Assembly (NCBI RefSeq): GCF_015354735.1
Contig: NZ_JACEFJ010000018.1
Coordinates: 1 to 64,000 of the forward strand
Direction of reading: 5' to 3'
Origin: Pararhodonellum marinum
GTDB taxonomy: Bacteria > Bacteroidota > Bacteroidia > Cytophagales > Cyclobacteriaceae
DNA length: 64,000 bases
The position numbers were made by a program, and so were the translations under genes. The notes beneath the pieces were generated by a model. That model searched no databases and had not been told where the DNA came from. It was given only the letters and a program-made list of their open reading frames with translations. Below are positions 1 to 10,119 of the stretch, piece after piece. Position 1 is the first letter of the stretch, and each line of letters opens with the position of its first letter.

Positions 1-98
1 AATGGAAAAGCTTTTCCGATCTTAAGAGAAAATTGAATTGATTGAATTTAGTCTTTGAATCATGCTTAACTTGATTACTCTACTACAGGCTGGCATTC

Positions 99-1757
99 TC
101 AATTAAACTTTTTGTCTTTCAAATATGTATTAAAAAAGTTAGCAGCAGCCAAAGAGTGGGGTATTAAAATATGCTCAATTCCTATGGCTGTAAGCTCATT
201 ATTCTCTTTGTCTGTCAACGCTGTAACAAAGACTTTACCATTGTATTTTCTTCTCTTAAGATCTTTAACCAATTGTTTGGATAAGTTAATATCATGAATA
301 GTAGAGATTATAACATCGGAGTTACTGTATGGTAAAACTTCCAACAACTCCGGGTCGTAAATGTCTCCATAAATGATTGGTCTCTTTTTTTCGCGCCAAT
401 CTCTTATAATACTTGGGTCAAAGTCTATTCCTAAATACCTAATATTTGTATGATTGTCCAACATATCAGCCAGTCGGTTTCCAAATCTACCTAAACCAAT
501 AATTATAACATCATAGTCAATGCTATCTAAATTGGTGTTTTCTTGTTCAACTAAAATATTTTTTCTTTCAAAAATACTTAGGAATGGGGATAGAAAATTG
601 AATATTTGATGGGAATATATAATTAAATAAGTAGAAAGGGCAATTGTAACTAAACCTACTAAAGTTATAAGTCCAACTATATCTTTATTGATGTGTCCTA
701 CTGCTAAGCCCAGACCTGCAAAAATTAATGAGAACTCACTGATTTGAGCAACAGTAAGCCCTGCCAAAAAGGAAGTTCTTTTTCGATATCCCATTAAGCC
801 CATTATGATTAGTACAATGATTGGATTGCCGACAAGCACAAAGAAGGAAAAGTATATAGCTGGCTTTATCTGACCACTTATTGACGATAAATCAAGGTCT
901 GCTCCTAAACTTACAAAGAAAAATAGTAGTAAGAAATCCCTTAAACTTATCAAACGGCTACTTATAGCTTCTTTAAATTCAGAGGATGCTAAGCTCATTC
1001 CTGCAAGAAAGGCACCCACTTCACCACTAAATCCAATATATTCACCTATTGCAGCAAGCGAAACTGCCCATGCTACTGAAAATAAAGTTAGTAATTCTTG
1101 TGATTGGGCTAAATAATTTGTTAGTCTTGGCAGAATCCATTTCATAGAAATGAATGTGAAGACAATTAAGCCACTTCCAGCTACCAGCGTACGAATTATG
1201 TCTTGGGAAAGAGATGTTTCTCCCCCTTTTTGAATGGCTGACAAAATTATCATCATAATGATTACAACTATATCTTGAACTATAAGAAAGCCAATTGCAA
1301 TTTGACCGTGTAATGAATCGATTTCTTTTTTGTCGGAAAGAAGTTTAACAATGATGATAGTGCTCGAAAATGTTAAGGCTATTGCAATATAAAAACTATG
1401 CAAAGAAGTGAAGCCAAATGCTAATCCTAAAAAGTAACCGAAAAAGGAAGTAAATAAAACCTGACCCAGACCTGTCAACAGGGCGATTTTTCCAACTGAT
1501 TTGATTATTCGTAAATCAAGTTTGAGCCCAACAATAAAAAGAAGAACAGCTATACCAATTTCTGCAAGAAGATGAATATTATCCTTGGATTTAACAATGT
1601 CAAGTATGGCAGGGCCCATAACAACTCCTAATGCGATAAACATCACAATAAGCGGTTGCTTTAATGATTTTCCTATTAATCCGAAAAGCGCTGCTAAGGC
1701 TAAAATAATAGCAAACTCAAAAAAAGGCTGCTCAGTAATAGTTGATAACTCATTCAT
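99..1757 (-). CDS. KefB/CPA2-type cation:proton antiporter with TrkA-N (RCK) domain
   Basis: Probable inner-membrane monovalent cation/proton antiporter of the CPA2 family. Roughly residues 1-385 are a series of hydrophobic helices with the family's glycine-rich helix breaks. A C-terminal nucleotide-binding RCK_N domain follows from about residue 415, marked by the Rossmann motif GLGRFG and a downstream acidic residue (GIDFD). About 552 residues is usual for KefB/YbaL relatives without an RCK_C domain. I chose the ATG at 1757 (MNELS) over an upstream ATG at 1769 because it overlaps the end of the universal stress gene by 8 bases, typical of translational coupling. The partner suggests envelope or pH/ion stress control. 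Family call is secure; the transported ion cannot be read from sequence. Confidence 0.9.
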   Translation of the reverse strand: MNELSTITEQPFFEFAIILALAALFGLIGKSLKQPLIVMFIALGVVMGPAILDIVKSKDNIHLLAEIGIAVLLFIVGLKLDLRIIKSVGKIALLTGLGQVLFTSFFGYFLGLAFGFTSLHSFYIAIALTFSSTIIIVKLLSDKKEIDSLHGQIAIGFLIVQDIVVIIMMIILSAIQKGGETSLSQDIIRTLVAGSGLIVFTFISMKWILPRLTNYLAQSQELLTLFSVAWAVSLAAIGEYIGFSGEVGAFLAGMSLASSEFKEAISSRLISLRDFLLLFFFVSLGADLDLSSISGQIKPAIYFSFFVLVGNPIIVLIIMGLMGYRKRTSFLAGLTVAQISEFSLIFAGLGLAVGHINKDIVGLITLVGLVTIALSTYLIIYSHQIFNFLSPFLSIFERKNILVEQENTNLDSIDYDVIIIGLGRFGNRLADMLDNHTNIRYLGIDFDPSIIRDWREKKRPIIYGDIYDPELLEVLPYSNSDVIISTIHDINLSKQLVKDLKRRKYNGKVFVTALTDKENNELTAIGIEHILIPHSLAAANFFNTYLKDKKFN

Positions 1758-2586
1758 TTGGCAATACAATTAAAGGTATATTTCCCGCATGGATAATGTC
1801 ATTTATCATATACTTCCTGAGTAAGTGGTCAATAAAAGATCGACTACCTTCTTGAAGTATTAAAAATGCTTGTTCATTGTTTTCAAGATGTTTTTTTAAT
1901 TGAATGTATTTGTCACCTCCCTTTAAAACAACAATATTTGGACTATACTTTGAGTATTTGTTTTGTAATTTTGTTAAGTGATTAATGGCTATTTCTTTAT
2001 CGTCACCATCTTCAATAATTGTTAAGAATTCAACAACTTTAATGTTTTCATGAAACTCCGATATCAAGTTTTCTAACTCAGCTTCATTTAATGAATATTT
2101 AGGGGTTACTGCTACTAGGATTTTTTTGGGAATCGAAACAGCATTGCTGATGGGTACAGCCACTGTTAAAAAACTGGAATAATTGATCACTTTAATAAAT
2201 GTACTTCCAAATAATATCCGTTTGAATAAATTATTTACTTTGAGTCCCCCAACTACCCAATCTTTATAGTAGCTTGATTTTATTTCATTAAGGGTAGTCA
2301 GAATTGGTTTTTCACTTACTATAAAAGATTCATTCCCGATCACCCTTCCTCTTACTAATTTTCTAAGTTTATCCTTCGCTTCCTGTATTTCATTTTGATA
2401 GATTTTATCTCTTTGCTCTTTCCCAGTCATTGCAGGAAACACACCTAATACTTGATGCACAAATAAAATATTGGCTTTAATCATTCCAGAAAGATTAAAA
2501 CCAAAGTCAACCAAGTGTTCTGAGCCAACAGACAGGTCAACAATTACAACAATTCTTATTCTTTTTTCAATCATGTTTTCGCTCAT
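1750..2586 (-). CDS. Universal stress protein, two tandem USP-like domains
   Basis: Cytoplasmic protein of 278 residues with two USP-type alpha/beta halves. Residues about 8-150 begin with a beta strand RIRIVVIVDLSVGSE. Residues about 158-278 begin KKILVAVTPKYS and end with the buried strand IPLIVLPNE. The classical ATP-binding G-x2-G-x9-G(S/T) motif is not clearly present, so nucleotide binding is doubtful. It is the first gene of a two-gene unit, and its stop overlaps the start of the antiporter by 8 bases. This suggests it modulates or is co-regulated with the transporter, as USP-antiporter pairs are elsewhere. The sequence AAAGGA lies just upstream of the ATG. Confidence 0.8.
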   Translation of the reverse strand: MSENMIEKRIRIVVIVDLSVGSEHLVDFGFNLSGMIKANILFVHQVLGVFPAMTGKEQRDKIYQNEIQEAKDKLRKLVRGRVIGNESFIVSEKPILTTLNEIKSSYYKDWVVGGLKVNNLFKRILFGSTFIKVINYSSFLTVAVPISNAVSIPKKILVAVTPKYSLNEAELENLISEFHENIKVVEFLTIIEDGDDKEIAINHLTKLQNKYSKYSPNIVVLKGGDKYIQLKKHLENNEQAFLILQEGSRSFIDHLLRKYMINDIIHAGNIPLIVLPNE

Positions 2587-2979
2587 TATGTCCTTTTAAT
2601 TATTTGTATAAATGTCGGACTTTTACCCTTAAGATGGAATATATTAATGTTAATCCCAGTATAACATCTTAGAAAATTGTTTTTAAACAAGAATAATCTA
2701 TGCAAAAAAAGATCATCTCTTTCTCCCCGTCTAGCCGTAGTTAGTATTTTCGTCTTTCTATTTCCCCAAATTTTTCGATATTTTTTCTTAGTGTAATCCC
2801 TCTCAGAACCACCTGTATCTCCTGCAGATATCTTTGTCTTTCCATGCTCTCATTTTTCTTGCTCATCCACACAGCTCCTTTTTTTATAAATGATGTTTTG
2901 ACTACCTTACTGAGGGATATGCATGGGAGGTGATTTTTCACATGATATCCTCCGCTCAAACCATTAAGACAAAGAATAA
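2587..2979. other. Intergenic region between divergent USP and glgP genes
   Basis: This 393-base gap separates divergently transcribed genes and so should hold both promoters. I see no convincing TAnnTTTG/TTTG pair, no strong hairpin and no homologous short reading frame. The leftward 105-codon frame at 2741-3058 overlaps the glgP start and has no recognisable protein character. Confidence 0.4.
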
Positions 2980-5526
2980 ATGAAAAAGTCTCAACCAACC
3001 GGAGAAAAAACCTCTGAGGAAACTGAAAAGAAGCAAACCATTGTGGTAGAAGATTCACGGACCGGTCTAAGCGTAGAAGCCCTAAAGAAAGCCATATCCA
3101 ATAACCTTTTCTATGTGCAGGGAAAATATCCTGAAATAGCCACCCGAAATGACTATTACATGGCGGTGTCTTATGCTGTCCGGGATAGAATGCTGCAGAG
3201 ATGGACTTCCTCGGTGAAGCAATACCTTGACGGCAAAAACAAAATCGTTTCCTATCTCTCAGCGGAGTACCTCCTGGGACCTCATTTAGCCAATAACCTG
3301 ATCAACCTGGATATTTATTCCCAGATGGAGAAAGCTTTGGAAGAAATGGGACTCAATCTGGATTGGCTCTTGGAAAAAGAAATTGAACCTGGCCTGGGTA
3401 ATGGTGGGCTGGGCAGGTTGGCTGCCTGCTACATGGATTCTTTGGCCAGCCTTGAGGTACCTGCGGTAGGCTATGGCATTAGATATCAATTTGGGATATT
3501 TGAACAGGACATCAGAAATGGATGGCAAGTCGAAGACACCGACAACTGGCTGAGAAGGGGCAATCCTTGGGAGATTGCAAGAAGAGAAATCAGCTATGAC
3601 GTGAAAATTGGCGGACAGGTTCAGCGGTACATCAACAAGAAAGGCAAGCTGGTCAACAACTGGGTCCCCGACTTGGTGGTAAAGGGGGTGGCTTATGATT
3701 CGCCGATCTTGGGGTACAAAGTCAATACAGCCAATACACTCAGGCTTTGGAAATCGGAAGCCCCCAAGACCTTTGATTTTCAATCCTTCAATGCCGGGAA
3801 TTACAACACGGCTGTCAACCAGAAAATCATCTGTGAAAATATCAGCAAGGTATTGTATCCCAATGACGAGCAGATAGAGGGCAAAAAACTCAGGTTGCAA
3901 CAGCAGTATTTCTTTGTTTCCTGTTCTCTGCAGGACATGATCGCCATACACTTGAGAAGTGGGGACAAAATCGAGAATTTCCATGAAAAATTTGTGGTCC
4001 AGCTCAACGATACCCATCCATCCATCGGAATAGCAGAAATGATGCGTTTGCTGATGGATGTGCACCATATGGAATGGGACGATGCCTGGAAAGTCACCAC
4101 CAAGACTTTTGCTTTTACCAACCATACCCTCTTGCCCGAAGCACTTGAAACCTGGGATTTGGAGTTGTTTACAGCTGTTTTGCCAAGACACCTGGACTTG
4201 ATTTATGAAATCAACCAACGTTTTTTGGATCAGGTGGTCCTCAAATTTTTTGGTGATCCAGATAAAATCGTCAGCCTTTCCCTGATCGGAGAAGGTCCAA
4301 GAAAATACATCAAAATGGCCCATCTGGCCAGTGTGGGAAGTTTTGCCATCAATGGGGTGGCTGCTCTTCATACGGAGCTTTTGAAGAAGACTGTCCTGAA
4401 GGATTGGTACGAACTTTCGCCGGAAAAATTCAGCAACAAAACCAATGGCGTGACGCCGAGGAGGTGGATGGTGTTGAGCAATCCACAGCTGACCCAACTG
4501 ATCAGCAGCAAAATAGGTGACAATTGGATCAAGCACCTGGATGAACTCAAAGGACTGGAAAAATGGGCTGATGATCCCGAATTCCAAAAGGAATGGATGG
4601 AGGTCAAACTGGTGCAAAAGAAAATATTGGCCAGGAAAATCTACAACCGTTTGGGGATTACCATCAATCCTGAATCCATGTTTGACATTCAGGTAAAGCG
4701 GATCCATGAATACAAAAGGCAACACCTTAACGTCCTGCACATCATCTATCTCTACAATAAAATCAAGCATAATCCCGACATTGACATCGTGCCGAGGACA
4801 TTTATTTTTGCCGGAAAAGCAGCGCCAGGGTACCGAATGGCCAAACTCATCATCAAACTGATCAATGCGGTGGCAGATGTGGTCAACAATGACCCCGATG
4901 TGCGGGACAGGCTCAAAGTGGTCTTTTATCCCAACTACAATGTGACCAATGCGCAAAGGATTTATCCGGCGGCTGACCTTTCAGAACAGATTTCCACTGC
5001 AGGCAAAGAGGCATCCGGAACCGGAAACATGAAACTTTCCATGAATGGGGCCCTTACCGTCGGCACTTTGGATGGAGCCAATGTGGAAATCAGGGAATGC
5101 GTAGGAGAGGAAAACTTCTTTCTTTTTGGTCTTACCGCTGATGAGGTGGAAGAAAAAAGAAGAAATGGCTACAATCCCAGGGAGTATTACCTAAAAAACA
5201 GGTCCCTGAAAAAGGTCATTGACCTGATCAATTCAGGTTATTTTTCCCACTTGGACAGGATGATGTTCAAAGAACTCACGGAATCTTTGATCCATGATGA
5301 CCAATTCTTTTTACTGGCTGATTACCAGTCCTATGTATCGGTTCAGGATAAAATTGATGAAGCCTTTAGGGATAAAGCCACCTGGGCAAAAATGTCCATT
5401 CTGAATACAGCCAGAATGGGTAAGTTTTCCAGTGACAGAAGTATCCGGGAATATTGCGATGAAATCTGGAAGGTGAAATCAGTGCCGGTAGAACTGATCG
5501 GAAACGGGGATAAAGGCAAGGGTTGA
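2980..5526 (+). CDS. glgP: Glycogen/starch phosphorylase
   Basis: Pyridoxal-phosphate enzyme that releases glucose-1-phosphate from glycogen or other alpha-1,4-glucans in the cytoplasm. The 848 residues match the full-length GT35 family. Visible hallmarks are EPGLGNGGLGRLAACYMDS near residue 140, the maltodextrin/phosphate-site region with QLNDTHPSI, KTNGVTPRRW, the KRIHEYKRQ motif, and EASGTGNMKLS where Lys685 is the expected PLP-binding lysine. The N-terminal 35 residues are hydrophilic and variable. It stands alone: the next gene starts 190 bases later, and no glycogen synthase or branching enzyme is in the window. A 556-codon open frame on the opposite strand is a coding shadow. Confidence 0.97.
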   Translation: MKKSQPTGEKTSEETEKKQTIVVEDSRTGLSVEALKKAISNNLFYVQGKYPEIATRNDYYMAVSYAVRDRMLQRWTSSVKQYLDGKNKIVSYLSAEYLLGPHLANNLINLDIYSQMEKALEEMGLNLDWLLEKEIEPGLGNGGLGRLAACYMDSLASLEVPAVGYGIRYQFGIFEQDIRNGWQVEDTDNWLRRGNPWEIARREISYDVKIGGQVQRYINKKGKLVNNWVPDLVVKGVAYDSPILGYKVNTANTLRLWKSEAPKTFDFQSFNAGNYNTAVNQKIICENISKVLYPNDEQIEGKKLRLQQQYFFVSCSLQDMIAIHLRSGDKIENFHEKFVVQLNDTHPSIGIAEMMRLLMDVHHMEWDDAWKVTTKTFAFTNHTLLPEALETWDLELFTAVLPRHLDLIYEINQRFLDQVVLKFFGDPDKIVSLSLIGEGPRKYIKMAHLASVGSFAINGVAALHTELLKKTVLKDWYELSPEKFSNKTNGVTPRRWMVLSNPQLTQLISSKIGDNWIKHLDELKGLEKWADDPEFQKEWMEVKLVQKKILARKIYNRLGITINPESMFDIQVKRIHEYKRQHLNVLHIIYLYNKIKHNPDIDIVPRTFIFAGKAAPGYRMAKLIIKLINAVADVVNNDPDVRDRLKVVFYPNYNVTNAQRIYPAADLSEQISTAGKEASGTGNMKLSMNGALTVGTLDGANVEIRECVGEENFFLFGLTADEVEEKRRNGYNPREYYLKNRSLKKVIDLINSGYFSHLDRMMFKELTESLIHDDQFFLLADYQSYVSVQDKIDEAFRDKATWAKMSILNTARMGKFSSDRSIREYCDEIWKVKSVPVELIGNGDKGKG

Positions 5527-5715
5527 TTGCTGCATTGTCCAAATACATTCAGAATTGAAACTGACCAAATTTTTAAATTCCTTTCTATTTGAATCGATTT
5601 TAGTTTTCGGTCAGACAGGGGTTGTAACGGATGAGGATTGAAACAAAGGGATAAAAGAGAATAAAAGCATGAAACTGTTTCATTTTTTAATGTGCCATAA
5701 GTTAACCTTTCTATC

Positions 5716-6951
5716 ATGAAGATAGCCATACTGACCTTGGGAACCCGTGGAGATGTGCAACCCTACGCGGTATTAGGACAGGCCCTCAAGGCCCGGGGAC
5801 ATCAGGTATATCTGTCCACTGCTAAAAATTTTGAAGATATGGTCTCTGCTTACGGAATTGAGTTTAAACCAGTGGAGGCAGATTTTCAAGCAGTATTGAA
5901 TTCGGAGGAAGGCAAGAAAATGATGAAAGCGAACCCATTTGCCATCAAAAGAAACCTTGATTCATGGATATACCCCCTTATTTTTAACTCCTTATCAGAG
6001 TTTTACTTGTTGGCCAAAGAATGTGATTTGGTCCTTTACCATGTCAAAACTTTAGCAGATAGCTTTGCAGACCAGTTTCCGGATAAAATGATTCGTGCAT
6101 CTGTCCTGCCCATAGTAGAGCCGACCATTGAATTCGCCAATCCCGCTTTCAGTGGTTTGCCTATTCCCAAGTTCCTTAACAAGTTAAGCTATACATTTTC
6201 TAACCTCAGCATCAAACTCTTGTCCAAACCGATAGGTCAGTTCAGAGAAAAATTCAGCATGCCGAAAAAATTTAAGGTTCCTGAAGTAAAAAACATCTAT
6301 GGAATAAGCCCCAGTTTTCTTGCTGTTCCTAAGGACTATCCCAGTGAATCAAAGTTTACAGGTTTTTGGTTTGGAGATGCGGAAGATACACTCTCCGACG
6401 ACCTTGTTCATTTTATCCAGGAAGGGGAACCGCCATTACTCCTGACTTTTGGCAGCATGCCCTTTAAAAGCAAGTTTGATTTACAAACGGCAATCATCAA
6501 ATTGACAGCACAATTTAACACGAGAATTATCGTGGTGAAAGGGTGGGGACTTGACCAAATAAAATTGCTGGAAACCAGGCCAAAAATAAAAGTCATTGAT
6601 GCAGCACCTTATGAAAAGTTATTTCCCTTGGTTAAAGCAATCATTCATCACGGCGGCATAGGGACGACGGCCGCATGTTTACAGGCTGGAAGGCCATTTA
6701 TGATCTGCCCCATCCTTTACCCTATTGGTGATCAACAGTTTTGGGGACAACAAGCCTACCTCAAAGGACTCGCAGTCAAACCGTTACCCATGAGTAAAAC
6801 AACAGAATATAAATTCTTGGAAAGGGTAGGTGAGTTATTGACCAACCAAGGTTTATATGAAAACGCAAGGAAGATGAAATTACAGATAGACCATGAAAAC
6901 GGCCTACAAAAAACAGTTGAAGAGATAGAAAAAAGGATGACTAAAAGTTAA
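5716..6951 (+). CDS. GT1-type (MGT/YjiC-like) glycosyltransferase
   Basis: 411-residue GT-B glycosyltransferase resembling sterol, macrolide and flavonoid glucosyltransferases. The N-terminal domain opens with KIAILTLGTRGDVQPY, where the GTRGDVQP loop is diagnostic of the sterol/macrolide branch. The C-terminal donor domain carries a PSPG-like motif, HHGGIGTTAACLQAGRP, near residues 313-329, followed by QFWG. Acceptor and sugar cannot be predicted, but a lipid or small hydrophobic acceptor fits the branch. No signal peptide or membrane helix is evident, so it should act at the cytoplasmic face. It appears monocistronic. Confidence 0.9.
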   Translation: MKIAILTLGTRGDVQPYAVLGQALKARGHQVYLSTAKNFEDMVSAYGIEFKPVEADFQAVLNSEEGKKMMKANPFAIKRNLDSWIYPLIFNSLSEFYLLAKECDLVLYHVKTLADSFADQFPDKMIRASVLPIVEPTIEFANPAFSGLPIPKFLNKLSYTFSNLSIKLLSKPIGQFREKFSMPKKFKVPEVKNIYGISPSFLAVPKDYPSESKFTGFWFGDAEDTLSDDLVHFIQEGEPPLLLTFGSMPFKSKFDLQTAIIKLTAQFNTRIIVVKGWGLDQIKLLETRPKIKVIDAAPYEKLFPLVKAIIHHGGIGTTAACLQAGRPFMICPILYPIGDQQFWGQQAYLKGLAVKPLPMSKTTEYKFLERVGELLTNQGLYENARKMKLQIDHENGLQKTVEEIEKRMTKS

Positions 6952-7117
6952 GCTTGCATGTTAGGCAACCCTGCTTACTCGTGTAGACATCAACTCTAAA
7001 TCAAGATGTTTTAAATTAATAAAGGAGATCTTATTCATTTAATTTTAAATTAGGAGAGAATTTGAAAATGATGAGATACAATGGACAAAAACATGGCATA
7101 GCATTAAATTATTTTGA

Positions 7118-8215
7118 ATGAGGATCGCTTTTTTTATATTGATAATTTTCCATGCACTTATCCATTTACTTGGTTTTGTCAAAGGATATGGCCTTAAGGA
7201 AGTAAAAGAATTGACACTTCCTATATCCAAAGTGATGGGTTTTTGGTGGCTGACTGCTGCTGGTTTTATTCTGATTTATGGGATTTCACAGCTCTTCAAC
7301 TCAAAGTACGCTTGGCTCATCGGTTTCGTGGCCGTGGCAATTTCCCAGACTCTTGTTTTTATGTTTTGGAAAGATGCCAAATTTGGAACTTTACCCAACA
7401 TAGCGATCCTCTTAGTTTCACTCATGACTTACGGAAATCAAGGCTTTAAGCAATTGGTCCAACTTGAAACCAATGTTTTGCTTAGCAAAAACCAAATTAT
7501 GGAGGATAGGGTCATTTCTGAAGATGACATCAAGGAATTACCTCAGCCCGTTAGAAATTGGCTGCAACAGTCCGGAGTTATCGGAAGACCTTACATAAGT
7601 GTGGGCAAAGTGATTCAAAAGGCCGAGATGAAACTCAAACCTGAACAGGATAAATGGTTTAAGGCTGAAGCGGTTCAATATTCCACCATTGATGTGCCAG
7701 CATTTATCTGGACGGTTGACGTCAAAATGAACGGGCTGCTTAGCTTTCAGGGTAGGGATAAATTTGAAAATGGCAAAGGTGAAATGTTGATCAAATTGAA
7801 CTCCTTGTTCAATGTGGTGAATGAGAAAGGGTTTCAAATGAATGAAAGTACAATGCAACGGTACTTAGGGGAAATGGTTTGGTTTCCTTCTTTGGCATTG
7901 AGTCCATACATCACTTGGCAGGAAGTGACTGAAACCTCCGCAACAGCCACCATGGAATACAAAGGAACAAAAGGAAGCGGGACCTTTTATTTTAATGCAG
8001 ATGGGGATTTTGTCAGGTTTTCTGCTTTACGATACAAGGGCAACGAAGCCAATGCAACACGGAATGAGTGGGTGTTATTGGTGGAGAATTACAAAACATT
8101 TGATGGGATTAGAATTCCTTCTTTAATGACTGCAACTTGGAAGTTGGAAGAAGGAGATTGGACCTGGCTGAAACTGGAAATTATTGACCTTAAGTTCAAT
8201 GAGCAGGCAAGGTGA
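7118..8215 (+). CDS. DUF6544-type membrane protein
   Basis: 365-residue protein with about four hydrophobic helices in the first 125 residues, then a soluble domain from about residue 135 to the end. The soluble part contains LPQPVRNWLQQSGVIGRP, alternating polar strands, and WFPSLALSPYITW near residues 255-267, which I recognise as the DUF6544 (formerly DUF6920) family. The beta-rich character suggests a periplasmic or membrane-proximal domain that may bind a lipid or other hydrophobic ligand, but no function is established. The start has no convincing ribosome site, which is normal for Bacteroidota. No operon partner is evident. Confidence 0.75.
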   Translation: MRIAFFILIIFHALIHLLGFVKGYGLKEVKELTLPISKVMGFWWLTAAGFILIYGISQLFNSKYAWLIGFVAVAISQTLVFMFWKDAKFGTLPNIAILLVSLMTYGNQGFKQLVQLETNVLLSKNQIMEDRVISEDDIKELPQPVRNWLQQSGVIGRPYISVGKVIQKAEMKLKPEQDKWFKAEAVQYSTIDVPAFIWTVDVKMNGLLSFQGRDKFENGKGEMLIKLNSLFNVVNEKGFQMNESTMQRYLGEMVWFPSLALSPYITWQEVTETSATATMEYKGTKGSGTFYFNADGDFVRFSALRYKGNEANATRNEWVLLVENYKTFDGIRIPSLMTATWKLEEGDWTWLKLEIIDLKFNEQAR

Positions 8216-8305
8216 AAGCATTGAGGATGGATAAATTTGATCTGTCAATTGTTTCACTTATTTTTTTTTGAAAATTTGGCTTAAATTTCCTCTTCTGACA
8301 CCTGG

Positions 8306-8980
8306 ATGAGTATGAAAATCTATTTCCTTTTTCTGGTTTTTTGTTTTGGGGCCTTTTGGCTGCTTGAAGTAAAAGCTCAATCCTTTTCATCTTCCATCCC
8401 AGATCAACCTGATTCCAATATCCGCTATCTTTTTTACCTGCATGGTGGGATAGTGCAGGAACAGGGCCCCAATGCAGTAAGCCCATATTATGGCGAATAT
8501 GCGTATCAAGCCATTTTGGACACACTCGTCGGACGTGGATTTCATGTGGTAAGTGAAGTTCGACCCAAAGACACGGACGAGAAAGTTTATGCAGTAAAAT
8601 TAAACAATCAAATCGACACCCTAATTCAACAAGGGGTTCCAGATACAAACATCATTGTGGTTGGTGCTTCTTTAGGGGCCTATATTGCCCTTGAGTCCAG
8701 CATCTTGAACAACAATGAAAATATCAGATTTGTATTGTTAGGATTGTGCAGTGCGTATGCCTTGGAATATTTTCAGTCTTTTCAAAGGGATTTTTCAGGA
8801 AAGTTTCTTTCCATTTACGAAAGTTCAGATTCCAAGGGTTCCTGCCAACGGATTTTTGAGGGTTTGCAAGGCCACAGCAGCTTTCAGGAAATAAAATTGG
8901 ACATGGGAATTGACCATGCATTTTTATATAAGCCTTACCCTGACTGGGTCAATCCGTTGGTTTTCTGGATAGAGGAATAA
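8306..8980 (+). CDS. Exported alpha/beta hydrolase
   Basis: 224-residue protein with a signal peptide (about residues 1-24, ending VKAQS) and an alpha/beta-hydrolase core. YLFYLHGG is the oxyanion-hole strand, GASLGAYIAL (near residue 121) contains the nucleophile-elbow serine, and DHAFLY near the C-terminus supplies a plausible catalytic histidine. The protein is short for the family and has little cap domain. Likely a periplasmic or secreted esterase-like enzyme of unknown substrate. It converges on the lipoprotein gene at 9040. Confidence 0.75.
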   Translation: MSMKIYFLFLVFCFGAFWLLEVKAQSFSSSIPDQPDSNIRYLFYLHGGIVQEQGPNAVSPYYGEYAYQAILDTLVGRGFHVVSEVRPKDTDEKVYAVKLNNQIDTLIQQGVPDTNIIVVGASLGAYIALESSILNNNENIRFVLLGLCSAYALEYFQSFQRDFSGKFLSIYESSDSKGSCQRIFEGLQGHSSFQEIKLDMGIDHAFLYKPYPDWVNPLVFWIEE

Positions 8981-9039
8981 CACACGATATTACCCAGTCC
9001 AAATTATCCAATTTTTGGTCAGGAAACTTAAAAATAACG

Positions 9040-9693
9040 TTATTTGACAGGAAAGATTATTTGTTCTTTCACCATTTGATTTACTACTGATTCAGAAAAT
9101 TGTCTGGCGTCTTTTTCAATGCTGGTAGGGTTGGTCGTTTTGGATTGGGCGGACCATACTAAGGTGCGGGTTTCTGAATCATAAAGGTTGATTTCCACAT
9201 AGTAGTTTTTATCCGTGTCGTAATATCCCGGCGAATAGTTCATCGGCGCATACATGGAATAATATCCCCCAAACCTTGCATACCCGCCATACATCATGGG
9301 GTTGTAATAGGTCGTTCCCGGTACATATCTCGTTTCACTAGTCTGGTCAATGACAGAAATGGTTAAAATACCATCCTTGCCACTTTTTTGGATTTCATCA
9401 ATCACCTGTTCTTTGGTGTCTTCCGTTAAAACGAGTCCTTGTTTTACCTCATTGAGATTACTCGTGGCCTGAATACCATTTTTGATTAAAATTTGGTCAA
9501 GGTCATCTTCTATGGTTTGTCTCACAATAAAATTGTCATCGATCAATGCCTTTACGAAAAGGTTTTTATACCCGGATTGGTTTGCTTCCGGACTCTTCCA
9601 AGATCCGATTATTGTGGACGTAGTTGAACAACTTAATACTATAATAAGCGCCATCAGTGAGGCGAAATGCTTGAAATCAAGACAAATTTTCAT
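9040..9693 (-). CDS. DUF4136-like lipoprotein
   Basis: 217-residue predicted lipoprotein. A short basic N-terminus and hydrophobic stretch end in the lipobox LSCS, so lipidation at about Cys22 is expected. The mature part starts STTSTIIGSWKSPE and has alternating alpha/beta character. A central insert rich in Tyr, Gly, Met and Pro lies at about residues 120-155, and a late strand NYYVEINLYDSETRTLVWS resembles DUF4136 proteins. It probably sits on the inner leaflet of the outer membrane; function is unknown. Confidence 0.65.
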   Translation of the reverse strand: MKICLDFKHFASLMALIIVLSCSTTSTIIGSWKSPEANQSGYKNLFVKALIDDNFIVRQTIEDDLDQILIKNGIQATSNLNEVKQGLVLTEDTKEQVIDEIQKSGKDGILTISVIDQTSETRYVPGTTYYNPMMYGGYARFGGYYSMYAPMNYSPGYYDTDKNYYVEINLYDSETRTLVWSAQSKTTNPTSIEKDARQFSESVVNQMVKEQIIFPVK

Positions 9694-10119
9694 AGTGAGA
9701 ATTGTTTAAATTTGAAAATAGTATACTACCCTTTTTAGTGTTTTGAAGTAGGACTAAAAGTGGTAGCTGCTGTCAATCATTTTATATTTTCAATCCAAGG
9801 TTTTCTAAGATCCAATAAATGCAAAACTTTCCAGACCATCCTCTGCATATGGATGTCGTAATCAATGCTTTTCAAGAAATTTAAGAAGATTACAGCACTT
9901 TTTTTGAAAAAGGTTAAAATTAATTTTTTCCCCCAAATCAGTGTACTGAATTTTTTTTGACATTGTATTATATAAATGACTCAAAAGTTTAGTTTTTGCC
10001 AAGTAGTAGAATTGCTATCGTAAAAAGAATTTAATTTTTTCGAAGAGTCACATGGTCATTTATGTAATTCCTTCGATCATGGGGGTAGGTTGGTAAATTC
10101 ATCATAAATCAAAAATATT
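9694..10119. other. Intergenic region with no recognisable gene
   Basis: AT-rich 426-base stretch between two leftward genes. Neither strand gives a protein I recognise. A 9-base inverted pair ATAAATGAC / GTCATTTAT lies about 75 bases apart near 9974 and 10053, too weak to call functional. The promoter of the lipoprotein gene must lie at its left edge. Confidence 0.4.

Noticed and set aside
2741-3058. 105-codon leftward frame before glgP
   Set aside because: It overlaps the glgP start and has no recognisable family or signal; probably a chance frame.
3286-4956. 556-codon open frame antisense to glgP
   Set aside because: It lies wholly inside glgP, has low-complexity His, Phe and Gln-rich text with no domain, and its length reflects codon bias of the real gene.
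9974-10061. Possible operator or terminator from ATAAATGAC / GTCATTTAT
   Set aside because: Nine-base match over 80 bases in AT-rich DNA is expected by chance, and no gene end or start fits.
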